Below are positions 1-9,858 of a DNA stretch of 64,000 bases, in pieces. A program made the position numbers and the translations under genes. The notes beneath the pieces are model-generated. The model did not search any database. It worked only from the letters and a program-made list of their open reading frames with translations, and was not told the DNA's origin. Source of the stretch: Ochrobactrum sp. CGA5 (GTDB lineage: Bacteria; Pseudomonadota; Alphaproteobacteria; Rhizobiales; Rhizobiaceae); the NCBI RefSeq assembly GCF_006345815.1, contig NZ_VCIG01000038.1, positions 682,001-746,000 of the forward strand. Direction: 5' to 3'. Each line of letters opens with the position of its first letter. Position 1 is the stretch's first letter.

Positions 1-261
1 CAGCATTTCTGCGGAAACATCTCCCGTATGGGCGCCGGACACTTTATGGTGAGTATCCTGACCGCCAAGACCAACGGTCTCGCCTTCGAGCGTTTCTGCC
101 GCGCGGGAAAGAAGTGTCGCAGGCACGCAGATGACTGCATCAAGCTTGCGACCGAGATCGGAGCTCAGACCAGCAGCAATCGCGCGCAATTCGGTCAGGG
201 ATTCTCCCGTGCCATTCATCTTCCAGTTGCCAGCAACCAGCGGACGGATTCCCGGAGTCAT
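1..261 (-). CDS. tpiA: Triosephosphate isomerase (N-terminal 87 residues, cut by window edge)
   Basis: Interconverts dihydroxyacetone phosphate and glyceraldehyde 3-phosphate in cytoplasmic glycolysis and gluconeogenesis. The reading frame starts at the ATG complementary to 259-261. It opens MTPGIRPLVAGNWKMNG, which carries the family's active-site Asn-12 and Lys-14, and continues with GGQDTHHKVSGAHTGDVSAEML, the usual first third of a TIM barrel, split here only by my reading. No stop occurs before base 1, so the gene continues to the left. It diverges from the PpiD-like gene across a 219-base gap that contains a strong inverted repeat. Confidence 0.93.
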   Translation of the reverse strand, partial: MTPGIRPLVAGNWKMNGTGESLTELRAIAAGLSSDLGRKLDAVICVPATLLSRAAETLEGETVGLGGQDTHHKVSGAHTGDVSAEML

Positions 262-377
262 TCTGTTCTCCTCGCCTGTTCAAAACAGCAGATGCGACCG
301 CCTGATGAGAGCTGGTCAGCACCAAAATTTGCCACTGACTAAGCGTATTCGTGCCGCAATGCAAATGTTCTTGACTA

Positions 378-406
378 CCTATATGCAATGAGACCTTGCA
401 TATAGG
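378..406. promoter_or_regulatory. 11-base inverted repeat between tpiA and ppiD
   Basis: CCTATATGCAA (378-388) and TTGCATATAGG (396-406) are perfect reverse complements around a 7-base spacer. The repeat lies between two divergent genes, 117 bases from tpiA and 75 bases from the PpiD-like gene. No T-run follows either arm, so an operator for a dimeric regulator fits better than a terminator. The binding protein is unknown. Confidence 0.45.
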
Positions 407-480
407 GCTGGCTTGAGGTTATCCCCTGACTGGCTCTATCTATAAACGCCGAGCTTCAATTTATTCTTGAAGGGTTTCCA

Positions 481-2367
481 ATGCTCGACAGCCTGCGCTC
501 CGCCGCTCAATCCTGGGTCGCCAAACTTCTGCTTGGCTTGCTTGTACTGAGCTTTGCGATTTGGGGCATCTCCGATGTTTTTCGCGGCGGCTTGTCTGGC
601 AATGCCGCTCTGACGGCTGGTGGTTCCGAAGTGAGCGCCACTGACTATCGTTTTGCCTATGAGCAACAGATGATGCGCCTATCTCAACAGTTCCGCCAGC
701 GTTTGACGCGCGAACAAGCCAAAGCGCTCGGTGTCGAAAATCAGGTACTCGCCCAGCTCGCCGCCGGCGTGGTTCTGGATGAAGGCGCGCGCAACATGCA
801 GCTCGGCCTTTCCAAGGACGGAATTGCGCGCCTAACCGGCGAAGATCCGGCATTCCATGACGCAAGCGGCAACTTCAATCGTGCACAATTCGATGCGGTA
901 CTTCGTCAATCAGGTATTCGTGCACAAGATTATCTAGACAATCGCGCGAAAGTGGCCCGCCGGCAGCAGATTGTGGAAGCTGCAACCGACGGCATCAAGC
1001 TTCCAAATGCAGCACTGAAAGCGCTGGCGCTTTACCAGGGCGAAACCCGCAGCGTTGACTATTTGACCATTCAGGCTGAGAAGGCCGATGCTATCCCAGA
1101 TCCGACCGGAGAAGCGCTTAAGTCCTATTTTGAAGCGCACAAAGATGAGTACAAGGCACCGGAATACCGGAAAATAACCTATGTGAAACTTGAACCCACG
1201 GATATCGCCGATCCGTCAGCCGTCACTCAGGACGAAATCAACGAATACTACGAAAAGAATAAGGACCGCTTCAGCACGCTCGAAAAGCGCACCATCGAGC
1301 AGTTGAGCTTTGCCGATGACGCCGCTGCCCAAGCCGCCCAAAAGAAAATAGCTGCCGGAACGAGCTTCATCGATATCGGCAAAGAACAGGGCAAAACGGA
1401 AGACGACCTAAAGCTTGGTACGTTTGAGAAGTCCGCCATTCCTGATCAAGCGGTTGCTGATGCAGCTTTTGCACTGGCAGCGAATGGTGTCAGCTCGGTC
1501 GTGAAGGGGAGCTTCGGTCCGGTTATTCTGCGCGTGACTCAGATCGAACCAGCTCATGTCAAGCCGCTTACAGAGGTTGAAGGTGAAATTCGCACAACGC
1601 TTGCCAACAATATCGCAGCAAGCAGCATCAGCGGTATTCATGACTCTTATGAGCAAGACCGGTCCGACGGAGCATCCATGGCTGATGTTGCAAAGAAGCT
1701 GAGCCTCAAGTCCGTCACAGTGGAAGCCGTTGATGCCGAGGGTAATGATCCTTCTGGTCATCCTGTACAGTTGCCAAATGCCGAAGCGCTGCTTTCTGCG
1801 GCCTTTCAGGCCGACCAGGGTTTCGACAACGACGCTCTGACCATGGGCAATGTTGGCTATCTCTGGTATCAGGTTGATGGTGTGACTCAGGCTCGTGAAC
1901 GTACGCTCGACGAAGTAAAAGACAAGGTCGTCGCTGCATGGAAAGGCGAGGAAGCTGTCAAGCGCCTCAATCAGCGTGTGGAGGAATTGAAGAAGCGCCT
2001 CGACAGCGGCGCGACACTCGACACGATTGCTGCAGAGCTAAGCGTTGAAAAGCAAACCAAGCGTGGTATCGTCCGCACAACCAATGACGCCGATATCGGT
2101 ACAGCCGCCGCAGCGCAGATTTTCCGTGGAGCCAACGGCCTGACCGGCAGCGCCGCAGCACCTTCGGATGATGCACAGATACTGTTCAAGGTTGTCGAAG
2201 TAACGGAACCTGCCGGAGCAGGCCCGGAAGCTATTCCGGAACAGCAGCAGAAGTATTTGGCGACCTCCCTCTCGGATGATGTTCTTGAACAACTCGTCGG
2301 CGAATTGCAGAAGCAGTATCCTGTGAAGATAAACCAGACCGTCATCAACAACGCTCTGGCGTTTTAA
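481..2367 (+). CDS. ppiD: Membrane-anchored peptidylprolyl isomerase/chaperone, PpiD/SurA-like
   Basis: Periplasmic folding factor for proteins leaving the Sec translocon, anchored to the inner membrane. The 628 residues show a short cytoplasmic N-terminus, one membrane segment at about 13-30 (VAKLLLGLLVLSFAIWGI), a SurA-type N-terminal chaperone region to about residue 190, and a PPIC/parvulin-like region at about 245-365. A long helical tail rich in KKRL and EELK follows. The length matches E. coli PpiD (about 620). The gene ends 18 bases before trpD, and a PpiD-trpD-trpC order is common in Rhizobiales, so it is probably read with the trp genes. Whether the parvulin domain is catalytically active cannot be judged by eye. 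Confidence 0.85.
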   Translation: MLDSLRSAAQSWVAKLLLGLLVLSFAIWGISDVFRGGLSGNAALTAGGSEVSATDYRFAYEQQMMRLSQQFRQRLTREQAKALGVENQVLAQLAAGVVLDEGARNMQLGLSKDGIARLTGEDPAFHDASGNFNRAQFDAVLRQSGIRAQDYLDNRAKVARRQQIVEAATDGIKLPNAALKALALYQGETRSVDYLTIQAEKADAIPDPTGEALKSYFEAHKDEYKAPEYRKITYVKLEPTDIADPSAVTQDEINEYYEKNKDRFSTLEKRTIEQLSFADDAAAQAAQKKIAAGTSFIDIGKEQGKTEDDLKLGTFEKSAIPDQAVADAAFALAANGVSSVVKGSFGPVILRVTQIEPAHVKPLTEVEGEIRTTLANNIAASSISGIHDSYEQDRSDGASMADVAKKLSLKSVTVEAVDAEGNDPSGHPVQLPNAEALLSAAFQADQGFDNDALTMGNVGYLWYQVDGVTQARERTLDEVKDKVVAAWKGEEAVKRLNQRVEELKKRLDSGATLDTIAAELSVEKQTKRGIVRTTNDADIGTAAAAQIFRGANGLTGSAAAPSDDAQILFKVVEVTEPAGAGPEAIPEQQQKYLATSLSDDVLEQLVGELQKQYPVKINQTVINNALAF

Positions 2368-2385
2368 GGATGGTGGGCATTCAAA

Positions 2386-3405
2386 ATGGCTGATCTGAAA
2401 CCTTATATAGCGAAAGCTGCTGCTGGAGAGCCACTTTCGCTTCAGGACTCCAGGGCTGCCTTCGACATCATGATGTCGGGCCAAGCCACACCGTCGCAAA
2501 TCGGCGGATTGCTGATGGCTTTGCGCGTTCGCGGTGAAACTGTGCCGGAAATTGCCGGTGCCGTTGCCTCCATGCGCTCGCGCATGCTGGCAGTTTCCGC
2601 TCCCGACAATGCAATCGATATTGTTGGAACTGGTGGCGATCAGTCTGGTTCATACAATGTTTCAAGCTGCTCGGCGTTTGTTGTCGCCGGCGCAGGTGTT
2701 CCTGTCGCCAAACATGGCAATCGCGCCCTGTCTTCCCGCTCCGGTGCAGCAGATGCTTTAGCCGCGCTCGGCATTAATATCGAGGCCGACGCGAACATCA
2801 TTGGTCGATGCATTACGGAAGCAGGTCTTGGCTTCATGTTTGCACCTATGCACCATTCTGCCATGCGCCATGTCGGCCCCTCCCGGGTTGAACTCGGCAC
2901 GCGCACCATTTTCAATCTGCTCGGTCCTCTTTCCAATCCGGCCAGCGTCAAGCGCCAGCTTGTCGGTGTGTTTGCACCACAATGGCTCGTACCGCTGGCT
3001 GAGGTGCTCAATGAACTGGGGTCCGAAGCGGCTTGGGTTGTTTACGGAGACGGTCTCGACGAGATGACCACCGCAGGTACGACACACGTTGCTGCGCTCG
3101 AAAACGGCCAGATTCGTACGTTTGAAATTACACCAGAAGAAGTTGGACTTCGTCGTTGCAATCCCTCCGAACTGAAAGGTGGCGAGGCTTCGGTAAATGC
3201 CAAGGCTCTGCTGGGCGTACTTGAAGGCGAGAAGAACGCCTATCGAGACATCGTCCTGCTCAATTCCGGTGCAGCACTCGTCATTGCAGGCAAGGCCGAA
3301 GACTTGAAAGAAGGCATCGCACTCGCCGCACAATCCATCGACAGCAGTGCGGCACTTGCTGTTTTGCAGAAAGTGATTGCTGTTTCGAATGACAAGGCCG
3401 CTTGA
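2386..3405 (+). CDS. trpD: Anthranilate phosphoribosyltransferase
   Basis: Second step of tryptophan synthesis: transfers phosphoribose from PRPP to anthranilate. The 339 residues match the family length. The PRPP-binding GTGGD motif is at 81-85, followed by the [21 protein letters not shown] region typical of TrpD (split over two family motifs). The later [13 protein letters not shown] stretch is also diagnostic. It lies 16 bases upstream of trpC. No trpE, trpF, trpB or trpA is in the window, so the trp pathway is dispersed, as usual in Rhizobiales. No leader peptide or attenuator is visible before it. Confidence 0.96.
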   Translation: MADLKPYIAKAAAGEPLSLQDSRAAFDIMMSGQATPSQIGGLLMALRVRGETVPEIAGAVASMRSRMLAVSAPDNAIDIVGTGGDQSGSYNVSSCSAFVVAGAGVPVAKHGNRALSSRSGAADALAALGINIEADANIIGRCITEAGLGFMFAPMHHSAMRHVGPSRVELGTRTIFNLLGPLSNPASVKRQLVGVFAPQWLVPLAEVLNELGSEAAWVVYGDGLDEMTTAGTTHVAALENGQIRTFEITPEEVGLRRCNPSELKGGEASVNAKALLGVLEGEKNAYRDIVLLNSGAALVIAGKAEDLKEGIALAAQSIDSSAALAVLQKVIAVSNDKAA

Positions 3406-3421
3406 CGGAAAGGATTAAGTT

Positions 3422-4222
3422 ATGTCCACCGACATTCTGCGCAAGATTGAAGCTTACAAGCGCGAAGAAATCGCCGCTGCAAAGGCCAAGCGCACAGTCG
3501 CTGATTTGAAAGCACATGCGCAGGATCAGGAAGCGCCGCGTGGCTTCCTCAAGGCATTGGAAGCGAAACGCGCCGCCGGTGAATTCGCCTTGATTGCTGA
3601 AATCAAGAAGGCAAGTCCGTCGAAAGGCCTTATCCGTCCCGATTTCGATCCGCCCGCACTTGCACAAGCCTATGATATTGGTGGCGCCGCATGTCTTTCT
3701 GTGCTGACTGACACGCCATCCTTTCAGGGAGCACCAGAATTTCTGACGGCAGCCCGCAACGCTTGCAGGCTTCCTGCCCTGCGCAAGGATTTTCTGTACG
3801 ATACCTATCAAGTACACGAAGCCCGCAGTTGGGGGGCTGACTGCATTTTGATCATTCTTGCGAGCGTTGACGATGATCTGGCGAAGGCACTCGAAGAAAC
3901 GTCATTCGAACTCGGTATGGATGCACTCATCGAAGTACACGACGAAGCCGAGATGGAACGCGCACTAAAGCTATCGTCGCGTCTGCTTGGTATCAACAAT
4001 CGCAACTTGCGTACATTCGAGGTCGATCTGGCCATTTCCGAACGCCTGTCGAAGATGGCGCCATCCGATCGTGTTCTGGTTGGTGAAAGCGGCATCTTCA
4101 CACATGGTGATTGTCTGCGCCTGGAAAAAACCGGGATCGGAACATTCCTCATCGGCGAGAGTCTGATGCGGCAGGCAGACGTCGCGGCAGCTACCCGTGA
4201 GCTCCTGACCGGCAAGGCTTGA
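3422..4222 (+). CDS. trpC: Indole-3-glycerol phosphate synthase
   Basis: Closes the indole ring from carboxyphenylaminodeoxyribulose phosphate in tryptophan synthesis. The 266-residue TIM barrel carries [11 protein letters not shown] at 59-69, with the catalytic Glu and Lys. [15 protein letters not shown] and VGESGIFT near the C-terminus bind the phosphate. It is a stand-alone TrpC, not fused to TrpF as in E. coli. AAAGGA lies just upstream of the ATG. moaC starts 4 bases after the stop, so the two are co-translated or nearly so. Confidence 0.96.
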   Translation: MSTDILRKIEAYKREEIAAAKAKRTVADLKAHAQDQEAPRGFLKALEAKRAAGEFALIAEIKKASPSKGLIRPDFDPPALAQAYDIGGAACLSVLTDTPSFQGAPEFLTAARNACRLPALRKDFLYDTYQVHEARSWGADCILIILASVDDDLAKALEETSFELGMDALIEVHDEAEMERALKLSSRLLGINNRNLRTFEVDLAISERLSKMAPSDRVLVGESGIFTHGDCLRLEKTGIGTFLIGESLMRQADVAAATRELLTGKA

Positions 4223-4225
4223 GTA

Positions 4226-4702
4226 ATGACGTCCAAACTGACACATATAGACCAGACCGGCGCTGCCAACATGGTGGATGTTGGCGCCAAGGACGAAACT
4301 GAACGTCAAGCCACGGCCGAGGGATCAGTACGAATGAAGCCAGAAACGCTGGCACTGATTCTGGACGGCAATGCAGCGAAGGGCGACGTCATCGGCGCAG
4401 CGCGTCTCGCGGGCCTCATGGCAGCCAAAAAGACAGCCGACCTTATTCCCCTCTGCCATCCGCTGATGCTGACAAAAGTAGCTGTCGAGATCGAACCTGA
4501 TCAAGCACTACCGGGTTTGCGTGTTCGCGCACTCGCCAAGCTCAAAGGACGTACCGGCGTAGAAATGGAAGCCCTAGTCGCTGTTTCAGTTACATGTCTT
4601 ACGATCTATGACATGGCCAAGGCCGCCGACAGACATATGGAGATCGGCGGCATCCGTGTTACCGAAAAGAGCGGCGGCAAGTCAGGTGACTGGACGACAT
4701 AA
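4226..4702 (+). CDS. moaC: Cyclic pyranopterin monophosphate synthase
   Basis: Acts with MoaA to make cyclic pyranopterin monophosphate, the first intermediate of molybdenum cofactor. The 158 residues match MoaC. The family LCHPL motif is at 76-80, GVEMEAL at 111-117, and the conserved Asp is at 129. No moaA is nearby. Placement directly behind trpC and ahead of moeA is the rhizobial arrangement. Confidence 0.95.
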   Translation: MTSKLTHIDQTGAANMVDVGAKDETERQATAEGSVRMKPETLALILDGNAAKGDVIGAARLAGLMAAKKTADLIPLCHPLMLTKVAVEIEPDQALPGLRVRALAKLKGRTGVEMEALVAVSVTCLTIYDMAKAADRHMEIGGIRVTEKSGGKSGDWTT

Positions 4703-4744
4703 ACCGCTAGACTTTGCGCAGGATCAATTGCCCCGCGCGGATTC

Positions 4745-4750
4745 TATAAT
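4745..4750 (+). promoter_or_regulatory. Possible -10 element for moeA
   Basis: A perfect TATAAT sits 38 bases before the moeA start, inside the only sizeable gap (85 bases) of the trpD-moeA run. No convincing -35 hexamer is seen at 16-18 bases. A TGTAG/CTACA pair lies just downstream (4751-4766). An internal moeA promoter is an inference. Confidence 0.3.
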
Positions 4751-4787
4751 GTAGTCGGGTCTACAATTCAGTTCGAGAGGAAACATC

Positions 4788-6002
4788 ATGTCCCTTCTCC
4801 CGGTCGATGAAGCTCTGGCCCGCATCCTGAAATCCGCAGAACCTCACCGCACAGAACGCGTCGCTTTGTCAGATGCGGGTGGACGCATAGTCGCAACACC
4901 TGTTGTGGCACATTTTCTACAGCCGCCATTCGACGGGTCGGCGATGGACGGCTATGCCCTGATCGCACCAAACGACATCTCCTATCCCGTTGAATTCGAT
5001 ATTATTGGCGAATCAGCGGCGGGCAATCGCTTCGAAGGCGAAATGGGTATTGGGCAGGCAGTTCGCATTTTTACCGGCGCGCCACTACCCCGAGGCGCGA
5101 ACACAATTGTCATTCAGGAACACACCGGACGTTCGGGTAACCGGTTAACTGTTCACGAGGGAATACAACCAGGACGACATATACGCCGGGCGGGTCTGGA
5201 TTTCTCCCCCGGCAACGTTGTCATTCCGAGCAGGCGAGAGCTGGATGCCGCTGCTCTGTCGCTGGCGGCAGCCAGCGGCAATGCGGAGGTCGAAGTATTC
5301 CAGAAGCCCAAAGTGGCGATCATTGCGACGGGTGATGAACTCGTCTCACCAGGCAAAACACCCGGAAAAGACCAGATTGTCGCGTCGAACAGTGTTGGAA
5401 TTGCCGAAATTGTAAGGCGAGCCGGCGGAACTCCCCAAGACAAAGGGATCATTCCAGATGATTCCGCCGAAATCGAGCGGGCGGTAGCCGACGGCCTGCA
5501 AAGCGGCATAGACGTTCTGGTGACAATCGGCGGAGCTTCCGTCGGTGACCGAGATTTTGTGCATGGAGCACTGCAGAAGCTCGGTATCAATCTCGACTTC
5601 TGGAAGATCGCCATGCGCCCCGGCAAACCTCTCATGTATGGGCGTATTGAAACGAACGGCAAAGTTGTCCATGTCATCGGACTACCGGGGAACCCCGTTT
5701 CAAGTCTCGTCTGCAGCCTTGTTTTTCTCCGTCCGCTTGTCGCCAAGCTTGCCGGAACCAGTATCGATGCCGATATCCGTCCTGCAAAGCTGGGTATGAC
5801 GCTGCCTGCAAACGATCATCGTCGGGATTATATTAGAGCTACCATCGAATCAGCCTCAGACGGCACGCTGATTGCGAAGCCGTTTCCAGTACAGGATTCG
5901 TCTATGCTTTCCGCCCTTGTTGGCTCAAAAGCACTTCTCATCCGGGACGAGAATGCTCCTGAAGCCGCAGTCGGTGACGCCTGTCGTGTTCTAATGCTAT
6001 AA
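4788..6002 (+). CDS. moeA: Molybdopterin molybdenumtransferase
   Basis: Inserts molybdate into adenylylated molybdopterin, the last step of molybdenum cofactor synthesis. The 404 residues match MoeA. Visible family features are FDGSAMDGYA near the N-terminus, ATGDELV, TIGGASVGDRDF, RPGKPLMYG and GLPGNPVSS in the MoCF-binding domain. AGAGGAAAC precedes the ATG. It follows moaC by 85 bases and may have its own promoter. The gap to lexA (6003-6240) contains the SOS box. Confidence 0.95.
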   Translation: MSLLPVDEALARILKSAEPHRTERVALSDAGGRIVATPVVAHFLQPPFDGSAMDGYALIAPNDISYPVEFDIIGESAAGNRFEGEMGIGQAVRIFTGAPLPRGANTIVIQEHTGRSGNRLTVHEGIQPGRHIRRAGLDFSPGNVVIPSRRELDAAALSLAAASGNAEVEVFQKPKVAIIATGDELVSPGKTPGKDQIVASNSVGIAEIVRRAGGTPQDKGIIPDDSAEIERAVADGLQSGIDVLVTIGGASVGDRDFVHGALQKLGINLDFWKIAMRPGKPLMYGRIETNGKVVHVIGLPGNPVSSLVCSLVFLRPLVAKLAGTSIDADIRPAKLGMTLPANDHRRDYIRATIESASDGTLIAKPFPVQDSSMLSALVGSKALLIRDENAPEAAVGDACRVLML

Positions 6003-6168
6003 ATCTCGCATGCATATTGAGCGGACAAAAGCATGAGAAACGGAACTAAGTCATAATAGAATATATATTATTCAGAGTTTCGCCCTAGGTTCCGCATCGG
6101 TGACTATCTCACTCTGAAACATTCTGTCCAATGCCACCGAGAGCGTTAATAATTTTAAAACCATTGCA

Positions 6169-6183
6169 GAACAAGACTGGAAC
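6169..6183 (+). promoter_or_regulatory. LexA-binding SOS box upstream of lexA
   Basis: GAAC-AAGACTG-GAAC is an exact match to the alphaproteobacterial SOS operator GAAC-N7-GAAC. It lies 57 bases upstream of the lexA start. A weaker copy in the other orientation, GTTC-N7-GTTT, is at 6195-6209. Autoregulation of lexA is expected from this placement. Confidence 0.88.
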
Positions 6184-6240
6184 ATATAGTGTTCGTTCTG
6201 GTTTTGTTTTTCTCGATTCTTGGCCGGGAGGGTGTTGCAC

Positions 6241-6966
6241 ATGTTAACCCGCAAACAGCACGAGCTTCTGCTGTTCATTCATGAACGTCTGAAAGAAACG
6301 GGCATTCCGCCATCTTTTGACGAGATGAAAGAAGCGCTCGACCTGGCTTCAAAATCGGGCATTCATCGTCTGATTACCGCTCTGGAAGAGCGGGGGTTCA
6401 TTCGCCGTTTGCCGAACCGAGCCCGCGCACTTGAGGTATTGCGTCTGCCAGATTCCATCGCCCCGGGGCTCAATGCGCAAAAGAAGTTTGCTCCCAGCGT
6501 TATCGAAGGTAGCTTGGGCAAAACCCCTCCACCTCCTCCGCCGTCGCGTCCGACCTCTTTGGCTACGAATGACGACACATCTGGAACCGTGTCCGTGCCA
6601 GTTATGGGGCGAATTGCTGCCGGTGTGCCCATCTCCGCGATTCAGAACCAGACGCATTCCCTCAGCCTTCCACCCGAAATGATCGGCACGGGTGAGCATT
6701 ACGCACTTGAGGTCAGGGGCGACTCAATGATCGATGCAGGAATTTTCGATGGAGATACGGTCATCATCAGGCGGGGTGAGTCCGCAAATCCCGGTGAAAT
6801 CGTGGTCGCTCTCGTTGATGACGAAGAAGCGACGTTGAAACGCTTCCGTCGAAAAGGTGCATCTATTGCCCTTGAAGCAGCCAACCCGGCCTATGAAACA
6901 CGAATTTTTGGACCCGATCGAGTACGGGTTCAGGGTAAACTGGTTGGCCTGATCCGCCGCTACTAG
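6241..6966 (+). CDS. lexA: LexA repressor, SOS regulator
   Basis: Represses DNA-damage genes and cleaves itself when RecA filaments form. I chose the ATG at 6241, giving 241 residues that begin [10 protein letters not shown], the family start. A winged helix-turn-helix covers about 1-65. A proline-rich linker (PPPPPPSRP, about 96-103) follows, which is longer than in E. coli LexA. The Ala-127/Gly-128 cleavage site lies in RIAAGVP. Catalytic Ser-162 (GDSM) and Lys-200 (ATLKRF) are both present, so the protein should be cleavable. An SOS box lies directly upstream. An in-frame start at 6220 would add seven residues and is not favoured. Confidence 0.96.
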   Translation: MLTRKQHELLLFIHERLKETGIPPSFDEMKEALDLASKSGIHRLITALEERGFIRRLPNRARALEVLRLPDSIAPGLNAQKKFAPSVIEGSLGKTPPPPPPSRPTSLATNDDTSGTVSVPVMGRIAAGVPISAIQNQTHSLSLPPEMIGTGEHYALEVRGDSMIDAGIFDGDTVIIRRGESANPGEIVVALVDDEEATLKRFRRKGASIALEAANPAYETRIFGPDRVRVQGKLVGLIRRY

Positions 6967-7037
6967 AGGGCTTCTAGCATGAATGCGAAAATGCCTCGTG
7001 CAGGATGGATGAGTAACGCGCCAAGATTGAGCTTATC

Positions 7038-7061
7038 CAGACTCCATCTGGAAGGAGTCTG
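7038..7061. terminator. Hairpin between convergent lexA and comEC
   Basis: CAGACTCC (7038-7045) pairs with GGAGTCTG (7054-7061) around an 8-base loop. It lies in the 151-base convergent gap. No clear T-run follows on either strand, so its role as a terminator is uncertain. Confidence 0.35.
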
Positions 7062-7117
7062 TTCCAGACTGGAAGTACTCGAAAGTCATTAGTTGCGATT
7101 TTCTTTATTGCTGGCAG

Positions 7118-9598
7118 CTATTGTACAGTTTTTTGCGGTTGGGCCCGGCGAGATTTGGGCTTGTACTCGCGCTCGGCTAGTCCGCGGGCCGCACGAGAAT
7201 GAATGCGATGCAAATGCCAAGGACGTCTCGGCACGTCGACTGCATAAGTAATCCGGTCATCTGAACCTGAACCAAGCGTTATCTGACTCTCATCGGGCTT
7301 TGCAGTTTCATTCGTCTCGCCCGATGAAGTTGCAGTGAATGGGCTTGCGTCTCGTCCTTTGCCAAGCCTGATCTCGACAGTTCCTTTCAATGCCAGGTCG
7401 CGCTTGCTGATACTGAGAATTGTGGAGCGATGGCATACAGTATTCTGACCCGGAACAGCGAGAATAACCACGTCCCCGATATTGCAAGCAGCCTCCTGCA
7501 TGGTAACATCTGCTGTGTAGGTTAGTGTGCGGCCATCGCGCAAAGTAATCGTGCATAAATGGTCAGCACATTCGAAGCCGTCATAATTATCTGTCGTCTT
7601 GTTACCGGTGGAAAGCGGTGAGACGAATTCATTGATCAGATAGGCGGTTTTCCAATTGTCGATCGTAAACTGTGATGGTCGATTCCGATTAACCGCGAAC
7701 CGCCCGTCCGGCAGTCGAACCCCTACCAGTTTAGCATCTTCCGAGACAACAATATCGGGAAAGGGCTCACTGATAAAAACAACCAGTCCCCAAACGATGA
7801 ACGGCAATGCGAGTGCTTTCAGTCTGGTGGAAAGCACAACGGCCAGAACGAGCGCGATGGTCCAAAGGAGAAGTGTGAGTGCGGGCATCGCTCCGGGATT
7901 TCCATCGGGCGACCAAGTTGCGACGAAGGCGGCGATGTGTCTGACCACCCAAATACCCCAGCCCATGAACTGCAAGGGCACCCAATCAAGCTGCAATGGC
8001 ATCAATACGAGACTAAAGACGGCGAACGGCATAATAAGCAGAGCGATCACAGGCTCAGCGAGAATATTACCCACTAAGCCGAACGGCGCCGTGTTGTTGA
8101 AATGATAGGCTGCGAAAATTCCGCTGCCTAATCCTGCTATGAGGGAAGTGGCTGCTGCCGCTGCTACCAATTTCAGAACTTTCCCTACGAAACTGTGAGT
8201 GGCCGCGGCTCGCTTTACTGTGCCAATGCGCTTGCTCCTGTTGCGCTCGCTCCACCAAGCATATCCCGCGATCAACGCGGCAGTGGCAGAGAACGACATT
8301 TGAAAACTCGGCCCCAGTATCTCGTGCGGTGAAATCGCAATCATGGCGAGAGCAGCGATGGCGAGGTTGCGCATACTGATGGCGGCGCGGTCTACTAGCA
8401 AGGCTCCGAGCATTACCGCAATCATCACATAACTTCGTTGGGCAGCGACATCTGCACCTGACATAGCAAGATAGAACGTACAGCTCAGCAGCGAGAGAAA
8501 TGCCGCATATTTTTTCACCGGATGTCGTACGCTGAACGCCGGAAATAGCGCAAAAAGAGACCGCAATGACAACATCACCACGCCGGCAGCCAGTGCCATA
8601 TGCAAGCCGGAAATCGACAGAATATGTGCAAGCCCAGCCTTGCGTAAATCTTCATTCGTCTGCTCGCTGATCCCCGCCCGCGTGCCTGCTATGAGTGCCG
8701 AAGCGACACTGCCGTCCTCCCCACCGATCACTTCGTCGATTCGTTCAGACACGCGAACGCGCAACATGGCAATCCATTGGGAGATTTCTGCAGTCAGTTC
8801 ATCAGGCGGAGAAACCGTCGCTACTTTGGGCGTCCCGAGAAAAAAACCGTTGGCACCAATGCCATTGAAATAGGCGTGAAACGAAAAATCGTAATTGCCG
8901 GGACGGACCGGACCTGACGGGATACGCAATCGCGCGAAACCAGTCAGTCCATTACCGATGGCCGTGGACGCCGGTATATCCCTCGCATTCAAGCGAATAC
9001 GCTTCGGTGGAAAACGGAGTTTTGGACGCTCTGTCTGGATCACATCAAGTGTTATCCGCCAGCTGCCATTATCCTGATACTCCAAGGCGACAACCCTGCC
9101 CGTCACGCGTGTCGCTACATCGGAGCCAAGCATCGGCGTCGCACGGCGTTCTGTCTCCCATTTGCTGAGAACAAGCCCTCCCAGCAGAGCAATTGCCAAT
9201 GTTGCGCCTTGCGCAACAGCGAATTGCCTGCGCGTTACAATCCGCAATACTATAGTGATTCCGAGCATGGATAAGAGTGGCGTCCATGCTGGCTCGAATG
9301 AAAGCGTGAAATAAATGATTGCGCCGATCCCAGTAAAAACCGGCAGCAGAAGAAAGAATACACCACGTCCGACTTCAGTTTCGACCGAAAACTTGAACTG
9401 TCTACCCGCAATCGACAGCATAAGCAGAAACCGTTCACGCAGACTCGGTTCGGAAGGCTTGATCGACTGTGAATGCGTTGAACGCCCGGCTTCGTCTGGA
9501 GACCACACCTCTGGCAACAGAGAGCGCACCAAACCGTCGGGCAGGCTTTTCACAAGCGCACGTTCGTTTGCATCACCCACTTCCCTGATGCCCGTCAT
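7118..9598 (-). CDS. comEC: ComEC/Rec2 family membrane protein lacking the metallo-hydrolase domain
   Basis: ComEC forms the inner-membrane channel for single-stranded DNA in natural transformation. From the ATG at 9596-9598 the protein is 826 residues. It has N-terminal membrane segments, a DUF4131-like soluble loop, then the Competence-domain helices with HILSISGLHMALAAGVVM and SGADVAAQRSYVM. After about residue 600 comes a soluble tail. I find no HxHxDH metal-binding motif there, so the usual C-terminal beta-lactamase-like nuclease domain is missing or unrecognisable. This is also typical of rhizobial relatives. A TTG at 9616 would add six residues. The gene stands alone and converges on lexA. 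Confidence 0.85.
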   Translation of the reverse strand: MTGIREVGDANERALVKSLPDGLVRSLLPEVWSPDEAGRSTHSQSIKPSEPSLRERFLLMLSIAGRQFKFSVETEVGRGVFFLLLPVFTGIGAIIYFTLSFEPAWTPLLSMLGITIVLRIVTRRQFAVAQGATLAIALLGGLVLSKWETERRATPMLGSDVATRVTGRVVALEYQDNGSWRITLDVIQTERPKLRFPPKRIRLNARDIPASTAIGNGLTGFARLRIPSGPVRPGNYDFSFHAYFNGIGANGFFLGTPKVATVSPPDELTAEISQWIAMLRVRVSERIDEVIGGEDGSVASALIAGTRAGISEQTNEDLRKAGLAHILSISGLHMALAAGVVMLSLRSLFALFPAFSVRHPVKKYAAFLSLLSCTFYLAMSGADVAAQRSYVMIAVMLGALLVDRAAISMRNLAIAALAMIAISPHEILGPSFQMSFSATAALIAGYAWWSERNRSKRIGTVKRAAATHSFVGKVLKLVAAAAATSLIAGLGSGIFAAYHFNNTAPFGLVGNILAEPVIALLIMPFAVFSLVLMPLQLDWVPLQFMGWGIWVVRHIAAFVATWSPDGNPGAMPALTLLLWTIALVLAVVLSTRLKALALPFIVWGLVVFISEPFPDIVVSEDAKLVGVRLPDGRFAVNRNRPSQFTIDNWKTAYLINEFVSPLSTGNKTTDNYDGFECADHLCTITLRDGRTLTYTADVTMQEAACNIGDVVILAVPGQNTVCHRSTILSISKRDLALKGTVEIRLGKGRDASPFTATSSGETNETAKPDESQITLGSGSDDRITYAVDVPRRPWHLHRIHSRAARGLAEREYKPKSRRAQPQKTVQ

Positions 9599-9858
9599 GC
9601 CCCCGCCTGACCGCAAAAGTTAGCCACACCGCCGGAATACCCGAAAGAACGGCAGCACATTCGTGCGAAAGGGGTGCGAAGCCCTTGCGCACATTGCTGC
9701 CTATGCTACATGAACCGCAGCCGAAATCGAGTGGGTTCGAACAACGAACCGCGATTACCTGTCGGACAATCTCGCGCCGGCATCGGAATTCAAGTTCGCG
9801 CCTGTGTCTCCGGCATCTGCCGCTGCTCTAACAAGGCGCACGATATAGTGGAGCTATC

